Assembly (NCBI GenBank): GCA_963709555.1
Contig: CAVPWR010000003.1
Span: forward strand, 124,001 to 188,000
Length of the DNA: 64,000 nucleotides
Reading direction: 5' to 3'
Origin: Sulfurisoma sp963709555
GTDB taxonomy: Bacteria > Pseudomonadota > Gammaproteobacteria > Burkholderiales > Rhodocyclaceae
Positions 1-9,851 of this stretch are shown piece after piece; the first letter of the stretch is position 1; each line of letters starts with the position of its first letter. The notes beneath the pieces were generated by a model that was given only the letters and a program-made list of their open reading frames with translations, had not been told where the DNA came from and did not search any database. Position numbers and translations under genes: made by a program.

Positions 1-8
1 GGTGGCGC

Positions 9-36
9 GAACCAAATGGGTCGAACCAAATGGGTC
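9..36. repeat. 14-bp perfect tandem repeat at window edge
   Basis: GAACCAAATGGGTC occurs twice head to tail (9-22 and 23-36). It lies just upstream of a truncated antitoxin reading frame, so it could mark the edge of a mobile or rearranged segment. No transposase is visible, because the element would lie outside the window. Confidence 0.6.
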
Positions 37-179
37 AGCTTCGCATTTCTCCTGAATCGACCTTGTTGCGCCGCCCATGAATCCAGTTTGCCGGCCGATT
101 AACTTTTCCGGGGATGCGTTTAGCCAGCTGTTATTGGAAATGCGGGCTTGCGGCCGGGGAACCATGGGGTTGCCTGTTA

Positions 180-233
180 TTGACGGTCAAGCGCCTGCTG
201 GCCGAGCGCAAGGCGGATCGGGCGCGCGAGTGA
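180..233 (+). pseudogene. C-terminal remnant of a toxin-antitoxin antitoxin
   Basis: An open frame ends in a charged helix (LLAERKADRARE) whose TGA overlaps the GTG of the downstream PIN-domain gene as GTGA. That is the usual coupling of an antitoxin and its VapC toxin. Upstream the frame stays open but encodes nothing antitoxin-like and offers no convincing start, so the N-terminal DNA-binding part seems lost or replaced. The assignment rests on position, overlap and the charged C-terminus only. Confidence 0.35.
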
Positions 234-634
234 AGCGCTGGTTGCTCGATACCTCGGTGCTGCTCGCGCTGCGTGACGACGAGGCCGGGGCGGATCGGGT
301 GGCGACGCTGCTTCAGCAGGCCCAGGCCAGGCGCGCCATTTGCTACGGCTGTTTCATGTCCCTGATGGAAGTCTATTATCGTGTCTGGAAGGACGAGGGC
401 GAGGCGGCCGGGCGGCTCGCCTACGAGCAGTGCCGTTCCTTGCCCATGGAGTGGATACACGAATCCGCCGACCTGCTGGAAGCGGCGGCCGAGATCAAGG
501 CAAGCCATCCGCTGTCGCTGGCCGACGCATGGATTGCCGCCGCGGCGCGCCTTGCCGGGGCGAAGCTGGTTCACAAGGATCCAGCGTTTGCGGCTCTCAA
601 GATTCCGCAGGGCGTGCTGCCGCTGAATTTAGGC
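230..634 (+). CDS. PIN-domain (VapC-like) toxin, end uncertain
   Basis: From the GTG at 230 the protein begins KRWLLDTSVLLALRDDE, the first acidic motif of PIN-domain ribonucleases. A central MEVYYRVWKDE helix and a late LSLADAWIAAAA motif supply further acidic metal-binding residues. VapC toxins of this type cleave RNA and are normally silenced by an upstream antitoxin. The usual length is about 130 residues, which would end near 634, but the frame has no stop and runs to 1435 antisense to the next gene. A stop is available in another frame near 614, so a small indel or a genuine loss of the stop is likely. With the antitoxin reduced to a stub, the locus may be decayed. Confidence 0.55.
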
Positions 635-682
635 GATCAGCGCGCCAGCTTGCTGGTCAGGCGGTGTTTCGGGTTTTCGCCG

Positions 683-1472
683 CTACGGGCAGCGGCTGTC
701 CTTGCCCAGCTTCATCCACTTCGTCAGCCAGTCCTTGACGCGCTGCCGGGCGTGGCGGGTGGCCACCTTTTCCTCGGGCGTCTGGTCGGGGCGGAAGTCG
801 AAGGCGCGCCGCGCCAGCGGGTAGCCCTGCAGTTCGACCGGGACGCCGCGTTCCCACAGGGCGTAGAAGGCGCGGCCGGTGCTCATGCGGCGCAGCTCGA
901 AGTCCTGCTCGCCGATGAGGAACAGCGTCGGCGTGGTGATCTGCATGACCTCGGGGGCGACGCGGAACAGCTGGTCGGGCTCGGGGGCGTTGGGGTTCTG
1001 CATGTGGCCGTAGTAGCTGGCGATGGCGGCGATGTCCTTGCCGCGCTTCGCCGCCAGGCGGATGGCGTAGTAGGGGCCGCGCGACTGGCCGACGATGCCG
1101 GCGGGCATTTTGCAGGCACTGGGGTGCTTGAGCAGGAAATCCAGCGCCGCCTCGACGTCGCCCTCGGTCGCCGGGTCGTGCTCCGAGGGCCAGCGCTCGA
1201 TCATGCGCCCGGCCTGCCAGTCCGGCATCACGACGAGGAAGCCCTGGTCGGCGAGCTCCGCGATGTGCTTCTGCTCGTTCTCGTCCACGCCGCGCTTGGC
1301 GTGGATGAACAGCACCGGCGGAAACGGCCCCTTGCCGGCCGGGACGGCGATGGACAGCGGGATGTCGACATCGCCCGCCTTGATGGTCGTCTGCTCGATG
1401 GTGGCGGCGTTCGCGGTGATGGAGCCGAGGGCTGAACAACAGGACGGGGAGAGCGCGTTTCATGGTGTTCAT
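683..1472 (-). CDS. Exported dienelactone-hydrolase-like alpha/beta hydrolase (frameshifted)
   Basis: The ATG at 1472 overlaps the stop of the upstream thioredoxin-like gene (ATGA), fixing the start. The first codons give a signal-like peptide (MKRALPVLLFS). The frame then shifts near 1430 and the mature protein continues in another frame to 683, about 262 residues in all. It shows the beta-strand PPVLFIHAKRG, the nucleophile elbow GQSRG (serine rather than the cysteine of classical dienelactone hydrolases) and the acid strand IGEQDFELR. The position that normally carries the catalytic histidine (YPxxxHxF) reads YPLARRAF, so that His is missing here. Substrate unknown; activity doubtful unless the His is supplied elsewhere or the base call is wrong. 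Confidence 0.6.
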
Positions 1473-1984
1473 AGCAGGGGCTTGAGCGCAGCTTCGAGCT
1501 GCTCGTTGGAAATGGCGCCGACGTGGCGCAGCGCGAGGGTACCGTCGCGGCCGATCAGAAAGAAGCGCGGCGGTGCGCGCGTGGGGCCGAAGATCTCCGA
1601 ATGGTGCGGCGAGCGCATCGCCACGGGGAAGATGTAGCGGTGGTCCTGCCAGAACTCATCCACCTCGATCCGCTCGGCGTCGATCGACAGCGCCAGCAGT
1701 TCGAAGCCGGCGGCCTTGTGTTTCTGGTAGAGCTTCTGCAGTTCCGGCAGTTCCTTGCGGCAGGTCGGGCACCAGGTCGCCCAGAACACCACGAGCAGCG
1801 GGCGGCCGGAGAGCGACTTGCCGGTCAGGGTGCGGCCGTCGAGCAGAACGGTGTCGAAGGCGGGGAGCTTGTCGCCGACGGCGGGCTGGGCCGCGGCGAC
1901 CGGCTGCGCAGCGGGCGTTCCGGCAAGGGCGAATAGCAGCAGGGGCAGCAGTAGGTGGAGCGGGCGAAACAGTTGGGGGAACAT
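1469..1984 (-). CDS. TlpA/ResA-family thioredoxin-like protein
   Basis: A 171-residue protein with an N-terminal hydrophobic signal or anchor (about residues 8-26) and a periplasmic thioredoxin fold. The redox motif is WCPTC near residue 72 within VVFWATWCPTCRKELPEL, and the cis-proline region follows about 70 residues later (APPRFFLIG). Family members reduce periplasmic disulfides, often for cytochrome c or copper-site maturation. It overlaps the downstream hydrolase by 4 bp, so the two are probably co-transcribed. No cytochrome maturation gene is adjacent, so the partner is unknown. Confidence 0.75.
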   Translation of the reverse strand: MFPQLFRPLHLLLPLLLFALAGTPAAQPVAAAQPAVGDKLPAFDTVLLDGRTLTGKSLSGRPLLVVFWATWCPTCRKELPELQKLYQKHKAAGFELLALSIDAERIEVDEFWQDHRYIFPVAMRSPHHSEIFGPTRAPPRFFLIGRDGTLALRHVGAISNEQLEAALKPLL

Positions 1985-2010
1985 CGGCGATCTCCTCCCG
2001 TATAGGACGC

Positions 2011-3843
<1,833 letters not shown>

Positions 3844-3850
3844 CGGCGAC

Positions 3851-4093
3851 TTACTGATCGCCGGCGTCGGGCTTGTTCAACGTGACGATGCCCTTGAGCC
3901 GCGTGGTGGCGATGACGTGCAGCACGATGCCGCAGCCGACGAAGAACACGACAGAGGCCATCAGGCTGGCCTGGATGGCGTCGTAAGCACCCCGGGCGGG
4001 ATAGAGGGCCGCGCCGACGGCGCAGCCGATGCCGGCGATGTAGCACAGCACGGCGATGGCCATCGCGATTTTCTGGCCGAAGGTTTTTTCCAT
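3851..4093 (-). CDS. Small two-helix inner-membrane protein
   Basis: An 80-residue protein with two predicted membrane helices (about residues 9-29 and 43-64) joined by a short loop, and a polar C-terminus. No cysteine or histidine clusters suggest a cofactor. It sits between lpxH and recQ in a tight leftward run. I do not recognise a characterised family; it may be an uncharacterised conserved membrane protein. The ATG at 4093 is the only plausible start. Confidence 0.7.
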   Translation of the reverse strand: MEKTFGQKIAMAIAVLCYIAGIGCAVGAALYPARGAYDAIQASLMASVVFFVGCGIVLHVIATTRLKGIVTLNKPDAGDQ

Positions 4094-4108
4094 GGGATAC
4101 CCGGGAAG

Positions 4109-4834
4109 TTAGGGGAAGGCGACTGCGCGGCAGCCGGTGGCAGCGCAGGCGAGATAGCCGCCGCCACCGGTTTCAGTCCATTCCGGCAGCACCCAGCGCT
4201 CGCAGGCGCGGCCGCCGACATCGAGCGGATGGCGGGCGGGGCGGTGGGTGTGGCCGTGGATCATGCGCTCGACCTCGTGGCAGCGGAAGGCCGCGCTGAC
4301 CGAAGATGCGGCGACGTCCATGATCTCGTAGGGCTTGCCCTGCTTCTCGTGTTCACTGCTGGCGCGCAACTGCTCGATGCGGGCGCGACGCTCGGCCAGA
4401 GGCAGGGCGAGGAAGTCGCGCTGCCAGCGCTCGTCGCGGACCATGGCGCGAAAGCGCTGGTAGTCGGCGTCGTCGGTGCAGAGCGTGTCGCCGTGGAGCA
4501 GCAGGGTTCGCATGCCGGCGAGGTCGACGACGATTTCATCGGGCAGCAGGCGTGCCCCGGTCGCAGCGCAGAATTTTTCGCCGACCAGGAAGTCGCGGTT
4601 GCCCGGCAGGAAGTAGATCGCCGTCCCGCCAGCGCCGACTTTCTTGATCGCGGCGCAGATGCCGGCATTGAAGGGATCTTCGAGGTCGTCGTCGCCGGCC
4701 CAGTATTCGAACAGGTCGCCGAGCAGGTAGAGCGCCTCGACCTCGCGCGCCGGGCCGGCGAGAAAACGCTCGAACAAATGTACTGTGCCCGGGCGGGCCG
4801 GGCACAGGTGCAGGTCGGAAGCAAGCAGAATCAA
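4109..4834 (-). CDS. lpxH: UDP-2,3-diacylglucosamine diphosphatase LpxH
   Basis: A 241-residue calcineurin-like phosphoesterase. All metal motifs are visible: SDLHL near the N-terminus, GDLFEYW near residue 42, GNRD near residue 78, LHGDTLCTDD near 116, and HGHTHRP near 197. LpxH hydrolyses UDP-2,3-diacylglucosamine to lipid X and UMP in lipid A synthesis on the cytoplasmic face of the inner membrane. The start is a TTG whose last bases overlap the ppiB stop (TTGA), so it is translationally coupled to the cyclophilin, an arrangement common in proteobacteria. Confidence 0.92.
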   Translation of the reverse strand: MILLASDLHLCPARPGTVHLFERFLAGPAREVEALYLLGDLFEYWAGDDDLEDPFNAGICAAIKKVGAGGTAIYFLPGNRDFLVGEKFCAATGARLLPDEIVVDLAGMRTLLLHGDTLCTDDADYQRFRAMVRDERWQRDFLALPLAERRARIEQLRASSEHEKQGKPYEIMDVAASSVSAAFRCHEVERMIHGHTHRPARHPLDVGGRACERWVLPEWTETGGGGYLACAATGCRAVAFP

Positions 4835-5322
4835 ACGACTTCGGCCTTCTGGATCACCACGTCCTCGACCGGCACGTCTTGGTGGAAGCCCTTGTTGCCG
4901 GTCTTGACGGCGCGGATCTTGTCGACGACGTCCAGGCCCTCGACCACCTGGCCGAAGACGCAGTAGCCCCAGCCGTTGCCGCTCGGGGCCTTGAAGTCGA
5001 GGAAGTCGTTGTCTACGGTGTTGATGAAGAACTGGGCCGTGGCCGAGTGCGGGTCGCCGGTACGGGCCATGGCGACGCTGCCGCGCTTGTTCTTCAGGCC
5101 GTTGCCGGCCTCGTTCTCGATCGGCTCGCGCACCGGCTTCTGCTTCATGCCGGGCTCGAAGCCGCCGCCCTGGATCATGAAGCCCGAAATCACGCGGTGG
5201 AACACGGTGTTGTCGTAGTGGCCGGCGGTGACGTAGTCGATGAAATTCTGCGCCGACTTGGGGGCCTTCTCGGCATCGAGTTCGATGGCGATGGTGCCGA
5301 AGCTGGTGGTGAGCTTGATCAT
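4831..5322 (-). CDS. ppiB: Cytoplasmic cyclophilin-type peptidyl-prolyl isomerase
   Basis: A 163-residue cyclophilin with no signal peptide. The active-site stretch FHRVISGFMIQGGGF lies near residue 40 and is followed by ATAQFFINTVDN and the GYCVFGQV segment, giving the Arg, Phe, Gln and Phe residues that line the proline pocket. It catalyses cis-trans isomerisation of prolyl bonds. The ATG at 5322 matches the mature cyclophilin N-terminus (IKLTTSFG). It lies directly downstream of a secreted paralogue, and the two probably arose by duplication. Confidence 0.93.
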   Translation of the reverse strand: MIKLTTSFGTIAIELDAEKAPKSAQNFIDYVTAGHYDNTVFHRVISGFMIQGGGFEPGMKQKPVREPIENEAGNGLKNKRGSVAMARTGDPHSATAQFFINTVDNDFLDFKAPSGNGWGYCVFGQVVEGLDVVDKIRAVKTGNKGFHQDVPVEDVVIQKAEVV

Positions 5323-5323
5323 G

Positions 5324-5893
5324 TTATTTCTTCTCGGAAAGGAGTTTGACGGATTCGATGACGACCGGCGTGGTCGGTACGTTCTGGTGGAAGCCGGCGT
5401 TGCCGGTGGGGACCTTGGCGATCTTGCCCACGATATCCATGCCCTGCGTGACCTTGCCGAACACGGCATAGCCCCAGCCATTGCCGCTCGGGGCCTTGAA
5501 GTCGAGGAAGGCGTTGTCCTTGAGGTTGATGAAGAACTGCGCCGAGGCCGAGTGCGGGTCGGAGGTGCGCGCCATGGCCAGCGTACCGGTCAGGTTCTTG
5601 AGGCCGTTGTTGGCTTCGTTCTGGATGTTCGCGCGCGTTTCCTTCTGCTTCATGTCGGGAGTGAAGCCGCCGCCCTGGATCATGAAGTCGGGGATGACGC
5701 GGTGGAACACGGTGCCGGCGAAGAAGCCGTCCTTGACGTATTGGACGAAATTTTCGACGGTCTTGGGTGCCTTGTCGGCGTAAAGCTCGATGGTGATCGT
5801 GCCCTGGTTGGTCTTCATTTCGACCACGGGGTTGGCGGCCCAGGCCGACAGCGATATGCAAAGGGCGGCGATAGCCGCCAACAATTTCTTCAT
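5324..5893 (-). CDS. ppiA: Periplasmic cyclophilin-type peptidyl-prolyl isomerase
   Basis: A 189-residue cyclophilin with a Sec signal peptide (MKKLLAAIAALCISLSAWA). The catalytic stretch FHRVIPDFMIQGGGF and the ASAQFFINLKDN motif are intact. The core closely parallels the cytoplasmic enzyme immediately downstream, including a shared DFKAPSGNGWGY segment, which supports a tandem duplication with one copy gaining or losing export. It presumably folds periplasmic proteins. Its Shine-Dalgarno sequence (CAGGAG) sits directly after a predicted terminator of the upstream transpeptidase gene. Confidence 0.92.
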   Translation of the reverse strand: MKKLLAAIAALCISLSAWAANPVVEMKTNQGTITIELYADKAPKTVENFVQYVKDGFFAGTVFHRVIPDFMIQGGGFTPDMKQKETRANIQNEANNGLKNLTGTLAMARTSDPHSASAQFFINLKDNAFLDFKAPSGNGWGYAVFGKVTQGMDIVGKIAKVPTGNAGFHQNVPTTPVVIESVKLLSEKK

Positions 5894-5906
5894 GGGAAAA
5901 CTCCTG

Positions 5907-5928
5907 AAAAAAACCGGGCTGCGCCCGG
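5907..5928 (-). terminator. Rho-independent terminator after L,D-transpeptidase gene
   Basis: Read leftward, the stem CCGGGC/GCCCGG (5914-5919 with 5923-5928, loop of 3) is followed by seven U residues (5907-5913). It separates the transpeptidase operon from ppiA, whose ribosome site begins a few bases further on. Confidence 0.75.
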
Positions 5929-5935
5929 GATGAAC

Positions 5936-7138
5936 TTAGGCCGCGCCCTCGTAGATGATCTTCCAGCGCCCGTCTTCCTTGATCCAGTACTGGCGCTTCT
6001 TCATCTGGTTGGAGAGGTTGCTGCTCTTGTAGTCCTGGTCGAAGGTGACGACGACGTATTCTTCCTTGCCGGGATTGCGGAACATGCTGATGTCGCCGGT
6101 GCCGACCTTGATCCAGCTTTTTGCCGCATTGACCTTGCGCTTCTGCTCGACCCAGGCCTGCAGGCCTTGGCTGTCGGCCTGGAACTTGTTCGAATAGTGG
6201 CGGGCGTAGCGGTCGGTGTCGCGGCTTTCCCAGTCCTTGCGCCATTCGTCGATCATGGACAGCAGCGATTGGCGTTCCGCCTGCCAGTCGTCGAGCGACA
6301 GCCATTCGATCGAGTTGCTGATGATCACCGGGGTCAGGCCGATCTGCATGTTCTTGGACAGCGCGTCGAGGTCCTGGTTGGCCAGCACCACGCAACCGTC
6401 GGAGGCCTTGGGCGGGCGCGAGAAAGTGTCGGAGGGAGTGCCGTGCAGCCAGATGCCGTGGCCGTTGCGGCCCTGGCGCTTGTCCCACTCGTTGGGGTAG
6501 TTGATGGGGAAGGCGCCGCTGCCGTAGAAGTCGGTGAGCTTCTGGCGCGGCAGGCTGGAGGTGACGTGATAGACGCCGATGGGCGTCTTCTTGTCGCCTT
6601 CCTTGAGCTTCTCGGAACCGAGCTTGCCGTGCGAAATGTAGTAGTCGGCGACGAAGCGCGGCGTGCCCTTGTCATTCTGATAGACGTAGAGCCGCGCCTT
6701 CTGGGTATCGACGACGATGGCGTACTTCTGGTCGGCCTGCATCTGCAGCAGGTAGCGCGGCACGTAGTCGGCGGTGGGCTTGCTCTTGTAGGCCTTGAGC
6801 CGGGCCAGCGCCTCTTCGCGCAGGTCGGCGACCTTCTCCTGCTGTCCGCCCTGCGCACCTTCACCGAAGGTCTTGAGTTGCTTGCTGCGGGCTAGCAGCA
6901 GATCGCCCTTGATCAGGTTGCCGAGGCGGAAGTTGGGGTAGGCCTTGAGCAGGTCTTCGGTCTGGCGCAGCGCGGCTTCCCACTTGTTGGCCTCGATCTG
7001 CTCGAAGACCCCGGCCAGCAGCGGCTCGGGGCCGGAATCGGTGTAGCGCGCGGTGCCGGCTGCGAAGGCGCCCGTCGCGACGGCGGCCATCAGGGTGATG
7101 GCCAGCGGGAGGAGGCGGAGGCGCAGCGCCCTGAGCAT
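5936..7138 (-). CDS. L,D-transpeptidase (YkuD/YafK type) with NTF2-like C-terminal domain
   Basis: A 400-residue exported protein. A signal peptide (LPLAITLMAAVATGAFA) is followed by an N-terminal helical region, then a YkuD domain at about residues 120-265. Its catalytic motif reads HGTPSDTFSRPPKASDGCVVL, with the nucleophilic Cys in SDGC in place of the usual SHGC. The C-terminal 110 residues form an NTF2/SnoaL-like domain (W..DWESRDTDRYARHYS). These enzymes form or cleave 3-3 peptidoglycan cross-links or attach proteins to the wall. The ATG at 7138 overlaps the stop of the upstream TPR gene (TGATG), so it was preferred over an in-frame start 33 bp upstream. Confidence 0.85.
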   Translation of the reverse strand: MLRALRLRLLPLAITLMAAVATGAFAAGTARYTDSGPEPLLAGVFEQIEANKWEAALRQTEDLLKAYPNFRLGNLIKGDLLLARSKQLKTFGEGAQGGQQEKVADLREEALARLKAYKSKPTADYVPRYLLQMQADQKYAIVVDTQKARLYVYQNDKGTPRFVADYYISHGKLGSEKLKEGDKKTPIGVYHVTSSLPRQKLTDFYGSGAFPINYPNEWDKRQGRNGHGIWLHGTPSDTFSRPPKASDGCVVLANQDLDALSKNMQIGLTPVIISNSIEWLSLDDWQAERQSLLSMIDEWRKDWESRDTDRYARHYSNKFQADSQGLQAWVEQKRKVNAAKSWIKVGTGDISMFRNPGKEEYVVVTFDQDYKSSNLSNQMKKRQYWIKEDGRWKIIYEGAA

Positions 7139-8271
7139 CAGCTGCCGATCTTCTCTTGCTGGATCAGCCACTTGCCGTCACGCTTGACCATTTCGAGCAC
7201 CTTATTGCTGGAGGTCTTGAGCGAGGCCGACTTGTAATGCTGGCGGAATTTGACGGTGGCGCGATCGGCGCCGTCGAGGCTGACGCGCAGATTATCAAAG
7301 CTGACCTGGATCGCGCCGGGCTTGGCGATACGTTTCTGGCGTTCGCTTTCCCAGGCCGGGCGGGATTCGCCGCCGGGGGTCTTGAAGTCCTTGGCGTAGT
7401 GGGAGAGGTAGCCCTTGACGTCCTTCTTCGACCAGGCGGCGGCCCAGGCGCTGACGACCTTGGCGACCTCGGCGTCGGCATCGCCTGCAGGGGCGGCCGG
7501 CTTGGGTTCGGCGGCCGGTTTCGGCTCGACCGCGGGCTTGGATTCAACCGCCGGCTTGGCCGGTGCGGCGGGAGCGGTGACTGCAGGAGCAACTGGCGTG
7601 GGAGCCACGGCGACCGGGGCAACCGCGACCGGCTTGGGCTCGGGAGCGGCAATGGGCTTGGTCTCGGCCGGCTTGGCTTCGGCGACTTTCACTTCGGCGA
7701 CGGCCGGCTTGACGGCTGCAGGCTTGACGCCGGGGCGCGTGCCCATCAACTCGCGGATCATCGCCAGCTTGGACTGGGCGCTGGCATTGCCCTTGTCGAG
7801 TTGCAGGGCCTTGTCGTAGGCCTGGCTGGCCATCCGGGCGTAGATGTCGCCAAGGTTCTCGTGGGCGGTGGCGTACGACGGGTGAGTCCTTATCGCCATT
7901 TCCAGCGCCTGCTTGGCCTTGTCGTACTGCTTCTGCTGGGCGTAGATCACGGCCAGGTTGTTGTAGGGTTCGGGCAGTTCGGGGTAATCCTCGGTGAGCT
8001 TGGTGAAAATGACGATCGCGTCATTGGTCTTGCCCATCTCGGTCAGGATCAAGCCCTTGAGAAAACGGCCCTGCGCGTCCTTGGGCTTGCCGGCAAGGTG
8101 CTTGTCGACCTGGTCGAGGGCCTGGGGGTGCTGTCCCTGCTTGAGGAAACGCTGGGCGTCCTGCAGGTTGTCGGCATGGGCCGGCAGCGAGATCAGGGAC
8201 AGGCCGGCCCAACCGACGAATGCGACGGCCAGGAGGGTCTTGCGGCAGGGGAAATCGCGGAAATTGAGCAT
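7138..8271 (-). CDS. Exported TPR protein with Pro/Ala-rich linker and NTF2-like C-terminal domain
   Basis: A 377-residue protein with a signal peptide ending near AHA, several TPR-like helical repeats at about residues 30-170 (FLKGLILTEMGKTNDA, YNNLAVIYAQQKQYDKA, HENLGDIYARMASQA) and a long low-complexity linker of Ala, Pro, Lys and Val at about 180-270. The C-terminal 110 residues match in pattern the C-terminal domain of the adjacent transpeptidase (W..AWSKKDVKGYLSHY). It overlaps that gene by one base, so the pair probably acts together at the cell wall. The ATG at 8271 was chosen because it precedes the signal peptide directly. Confidence 0.75.
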   Translation of the reverse strand: MLNFRDFPCRKTLLAVAFVGWAGLSLISLPAHADNLQDAQRFLKQGQHPQALDQVDKHLAGKPKDAQGRFLKGLILTEMGKTNDAIVIFTKLTEDYPELPEPYNNLAVIYAQQKQYDKAKQALEMAIRTHPSYATAHENLGDIYARMASQAYDKALQLDKGNASAQSKLAMIRELMGTRPGVKPAAVKPAVAEVKVAEAKPAETKPIAAPEPKPVAVAPVAVAPTPVAPAVTAPAAPAKPAVESKPAVEPKPAAEPKPAAPAGDADAEVAKVVSAWAAAWSKKDVKGYLSHYAKDFKTPGGESRPAWESERQKRIAKPGAIQVSFDNLRVSLDGADRATVKFRQHYKSASLKTSSNKVLEMVKRDGKWLIQQEKIGS

Positions 8272-8408
8272 GGTATACTTGCGTCGAAGCTGCGCCAGAC
8301 GGTCGGATTTGACTGGCGATTCTATCAAGAAGGCGCCCCTCCTCACAACTTTCGGGGGCGTCGGAAGGCCCGAGAACGGCCGTTTTCCCTTATCTTTTCC
8401 CCTTCGGC

Positions 8409-9815
8409 ATGCTCAAGCTCTACAACTCCCTGCACCGCGAGATTCAGGATTTCGCGCCGATCGAGCCGGGGCGCGTCCGCATGTATGTCTGCGGCATGAC
8501 GGTCTACGATTACTGCCATCTCGGCCACGCTCGTGTCATGGTGGTGTTCGACATGGTGGCGCGCTGGTTGCGCGCGGGCGGCTTCGATGTCACCTACGTC
8601 CGCAACATCACCGACATCGACGACAAGATCATCCGCCGTGCCGGCGAGAACGGCGAGTCGATCCGCAGCCTCACCGACCGTTTCATCGCCTGCATGAACG
8701 AGGACGCCGAGGCGCTGGGCGTGCTCAAGCCCGACTTCGAGCCGCGGGCAACCGAATACGTGCCGCAGATGCTGGCGATGATCGGCCAGTTGGAGCGGAA
8801 CGGCCTGGCCTACCAGGCCGGCCCGGCCGGCGAAGGCGACGTCTGCTATGCCGTGCGCAAGTTTGAGGGCTACGGCAAGCTCTCCGGCAAGTCACTGGAA
8901 GACCTGCGTGCCGGCGAACGCGTCGACGTGCGCGAGGGCAAGCACGATCCCCTCGACTTCGTGCTGTGGAAGGGCGCCAAGGCCGGCGAGCCGGCCGAGG
9001 CGCAATGGGATTCGCCCTGGGGCAGGGGGCGGCCCGGCTGGCACATCGAGTGCTCGGCGATGGGCTCGGACATCCTCGGCCGGCATTTCGACATCCACGG
9101 CGGTGGCCAGGACCTGCAGTTTCCGCACCACGAGAACGAGATCGCCCAGTCCGAGGGCGCCCATCAGTGCAGCTTCGTCAATTACTGGATGCACAACGGC
9201 TTCGTTCGCGTCGACGACGAGAAAATGTCGAAGTCGCTGGGCAACTTCTTCACCATCCGCGAAGTGCTGAAGACCTATGACGCCGAGGTGGTGCGCTTCT
9301 TCATCCTGCGTGCCCACTACCGCAGTCCGCTCAACTACTCCGACGCCCATCTCGACGATGCGCGCGGCGCGCTCACCCGGCTCTACACCGCACTGAAGGG
9401 CGCCGGTGACAAGGGCGCCGAGGGCCGGCTGGACTGGAACGAGCCGCACGCGCAGCGCTTCAAGGCCGCGATGGACAACGACTTCGGCACACCCGAGGCG
9501 ATGGCCGTGCTGTTCGACCTCGCCAACGAGATCAATCGCGGCCGCGATCCGGGGCTGGCCGTCCAGCTCAAGGGATTGGGCAGCGTGCTGGGCCTGCTGC
9601 AACGCGACCCGGTCGAATTCCTGCAGTCCGTGCCCGGTGCGGCAGGGGCGGCGGGCGATAACGCGGTCGAGGAAATCGAAGCGCTCATCGAAGCGCGTGC
9701 CGCCGCCAAGAAGGCGAAGAACTTTGCCGAGTCGGACCGGATCCGCGACGAGCTCAAGGCGGCCGGCATCGTGCTCGAGGACGGGCCGCAGGGCACTACG
9801 TGGAGACGCGCCTAG
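8409..9815 (+). CDS. cysS: Cysteinyl-tRNA synthetase
   Basis: A 468-residue class I aminoacyl-tRNA synthetase of normal length. The first zinc ligand is in MYVCGMTVYD and the HIGH-equivalent motif is CHLGHAR near residue 37. The zinc-binding stretch GWHIECSAMG and HGGGQDLQFPHHENEIAQSE follow near 210-240, and KMSKSLGN lies near 270. It charges tRNA-Cys in the cytoplasm. It reads divergently from the TPR/transpeptidase operon across about 137 bp and converges on the DUF302 gene at 9848. Confidence 0.97.
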   Translation: MLKLYNSLHREIQDFAPIEPGRVRMYVCGMTVYDYCHLGHARVMVVFDMVARWLRAGGFDVTYVRNITDIDDKIIRRAGENGESIRSLTDRFIACMNEDAEALGVLKPDFEPRATEYVPQMLAMIGQLERNGLAYQAGPAGEGDVCYAVRKFEGYGKLSGKSLEDLRAGERVDVREGKHDPLDFVLWKGAKAGEPAEAQWDSPWGRGRPGWHIECSAMGSDILGRHFDIHGGGQDLQFPHHENEIAQSEGAHQCSFVNYWMHNGFVRVDDEKMSKSLGNFFTIREVLKTYDAEVVRFFILRAHYRSPLNYSDAHLDDARGALTRLYTALKGAGDKGAEGRLDWNEPHAQRFKAAMDNDFGTPEAMAVLFDLANEINRGRDPGLAVQLKGLGSVLGLLQRDPVEFLQSVPGAAGAAGDNAVEEIEALIEARAAAKKAKNFAESDRIRDELKAAGIVLEDGPQGTTWRRA

Positions 9816-9851
9816 GCTCAAGCGCTTGGTAGCGCCGCGCTTGGGCCCTAG
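9812..9851. terminator. Bidirectional hairpin between convergent genes
   Basis: A long imperfect inverted repeat (CTAGGCTCAAGCGC against GCGCTTGGGCCCTAG, 9812-9825 with 9837-9851) spans the 32-bp gap. Both stop codons (TAG of cysS and TAG of the leftward DUF302 gene) lie inside the stem. There is no U tract, so it may act as a transcript-end stabiliser rather than a classical terminator. Confidence 0.5.

Noticed and set aside
635..1435. Continuation of the PIN-domain frame as an 800-bp coding extension
   Set aside because: It runs antisense to the hydrolase gene, has low-complexity Arg/Gly/Ala-rich content and no family features. Open frames on the opposite strand are common at this GC content.
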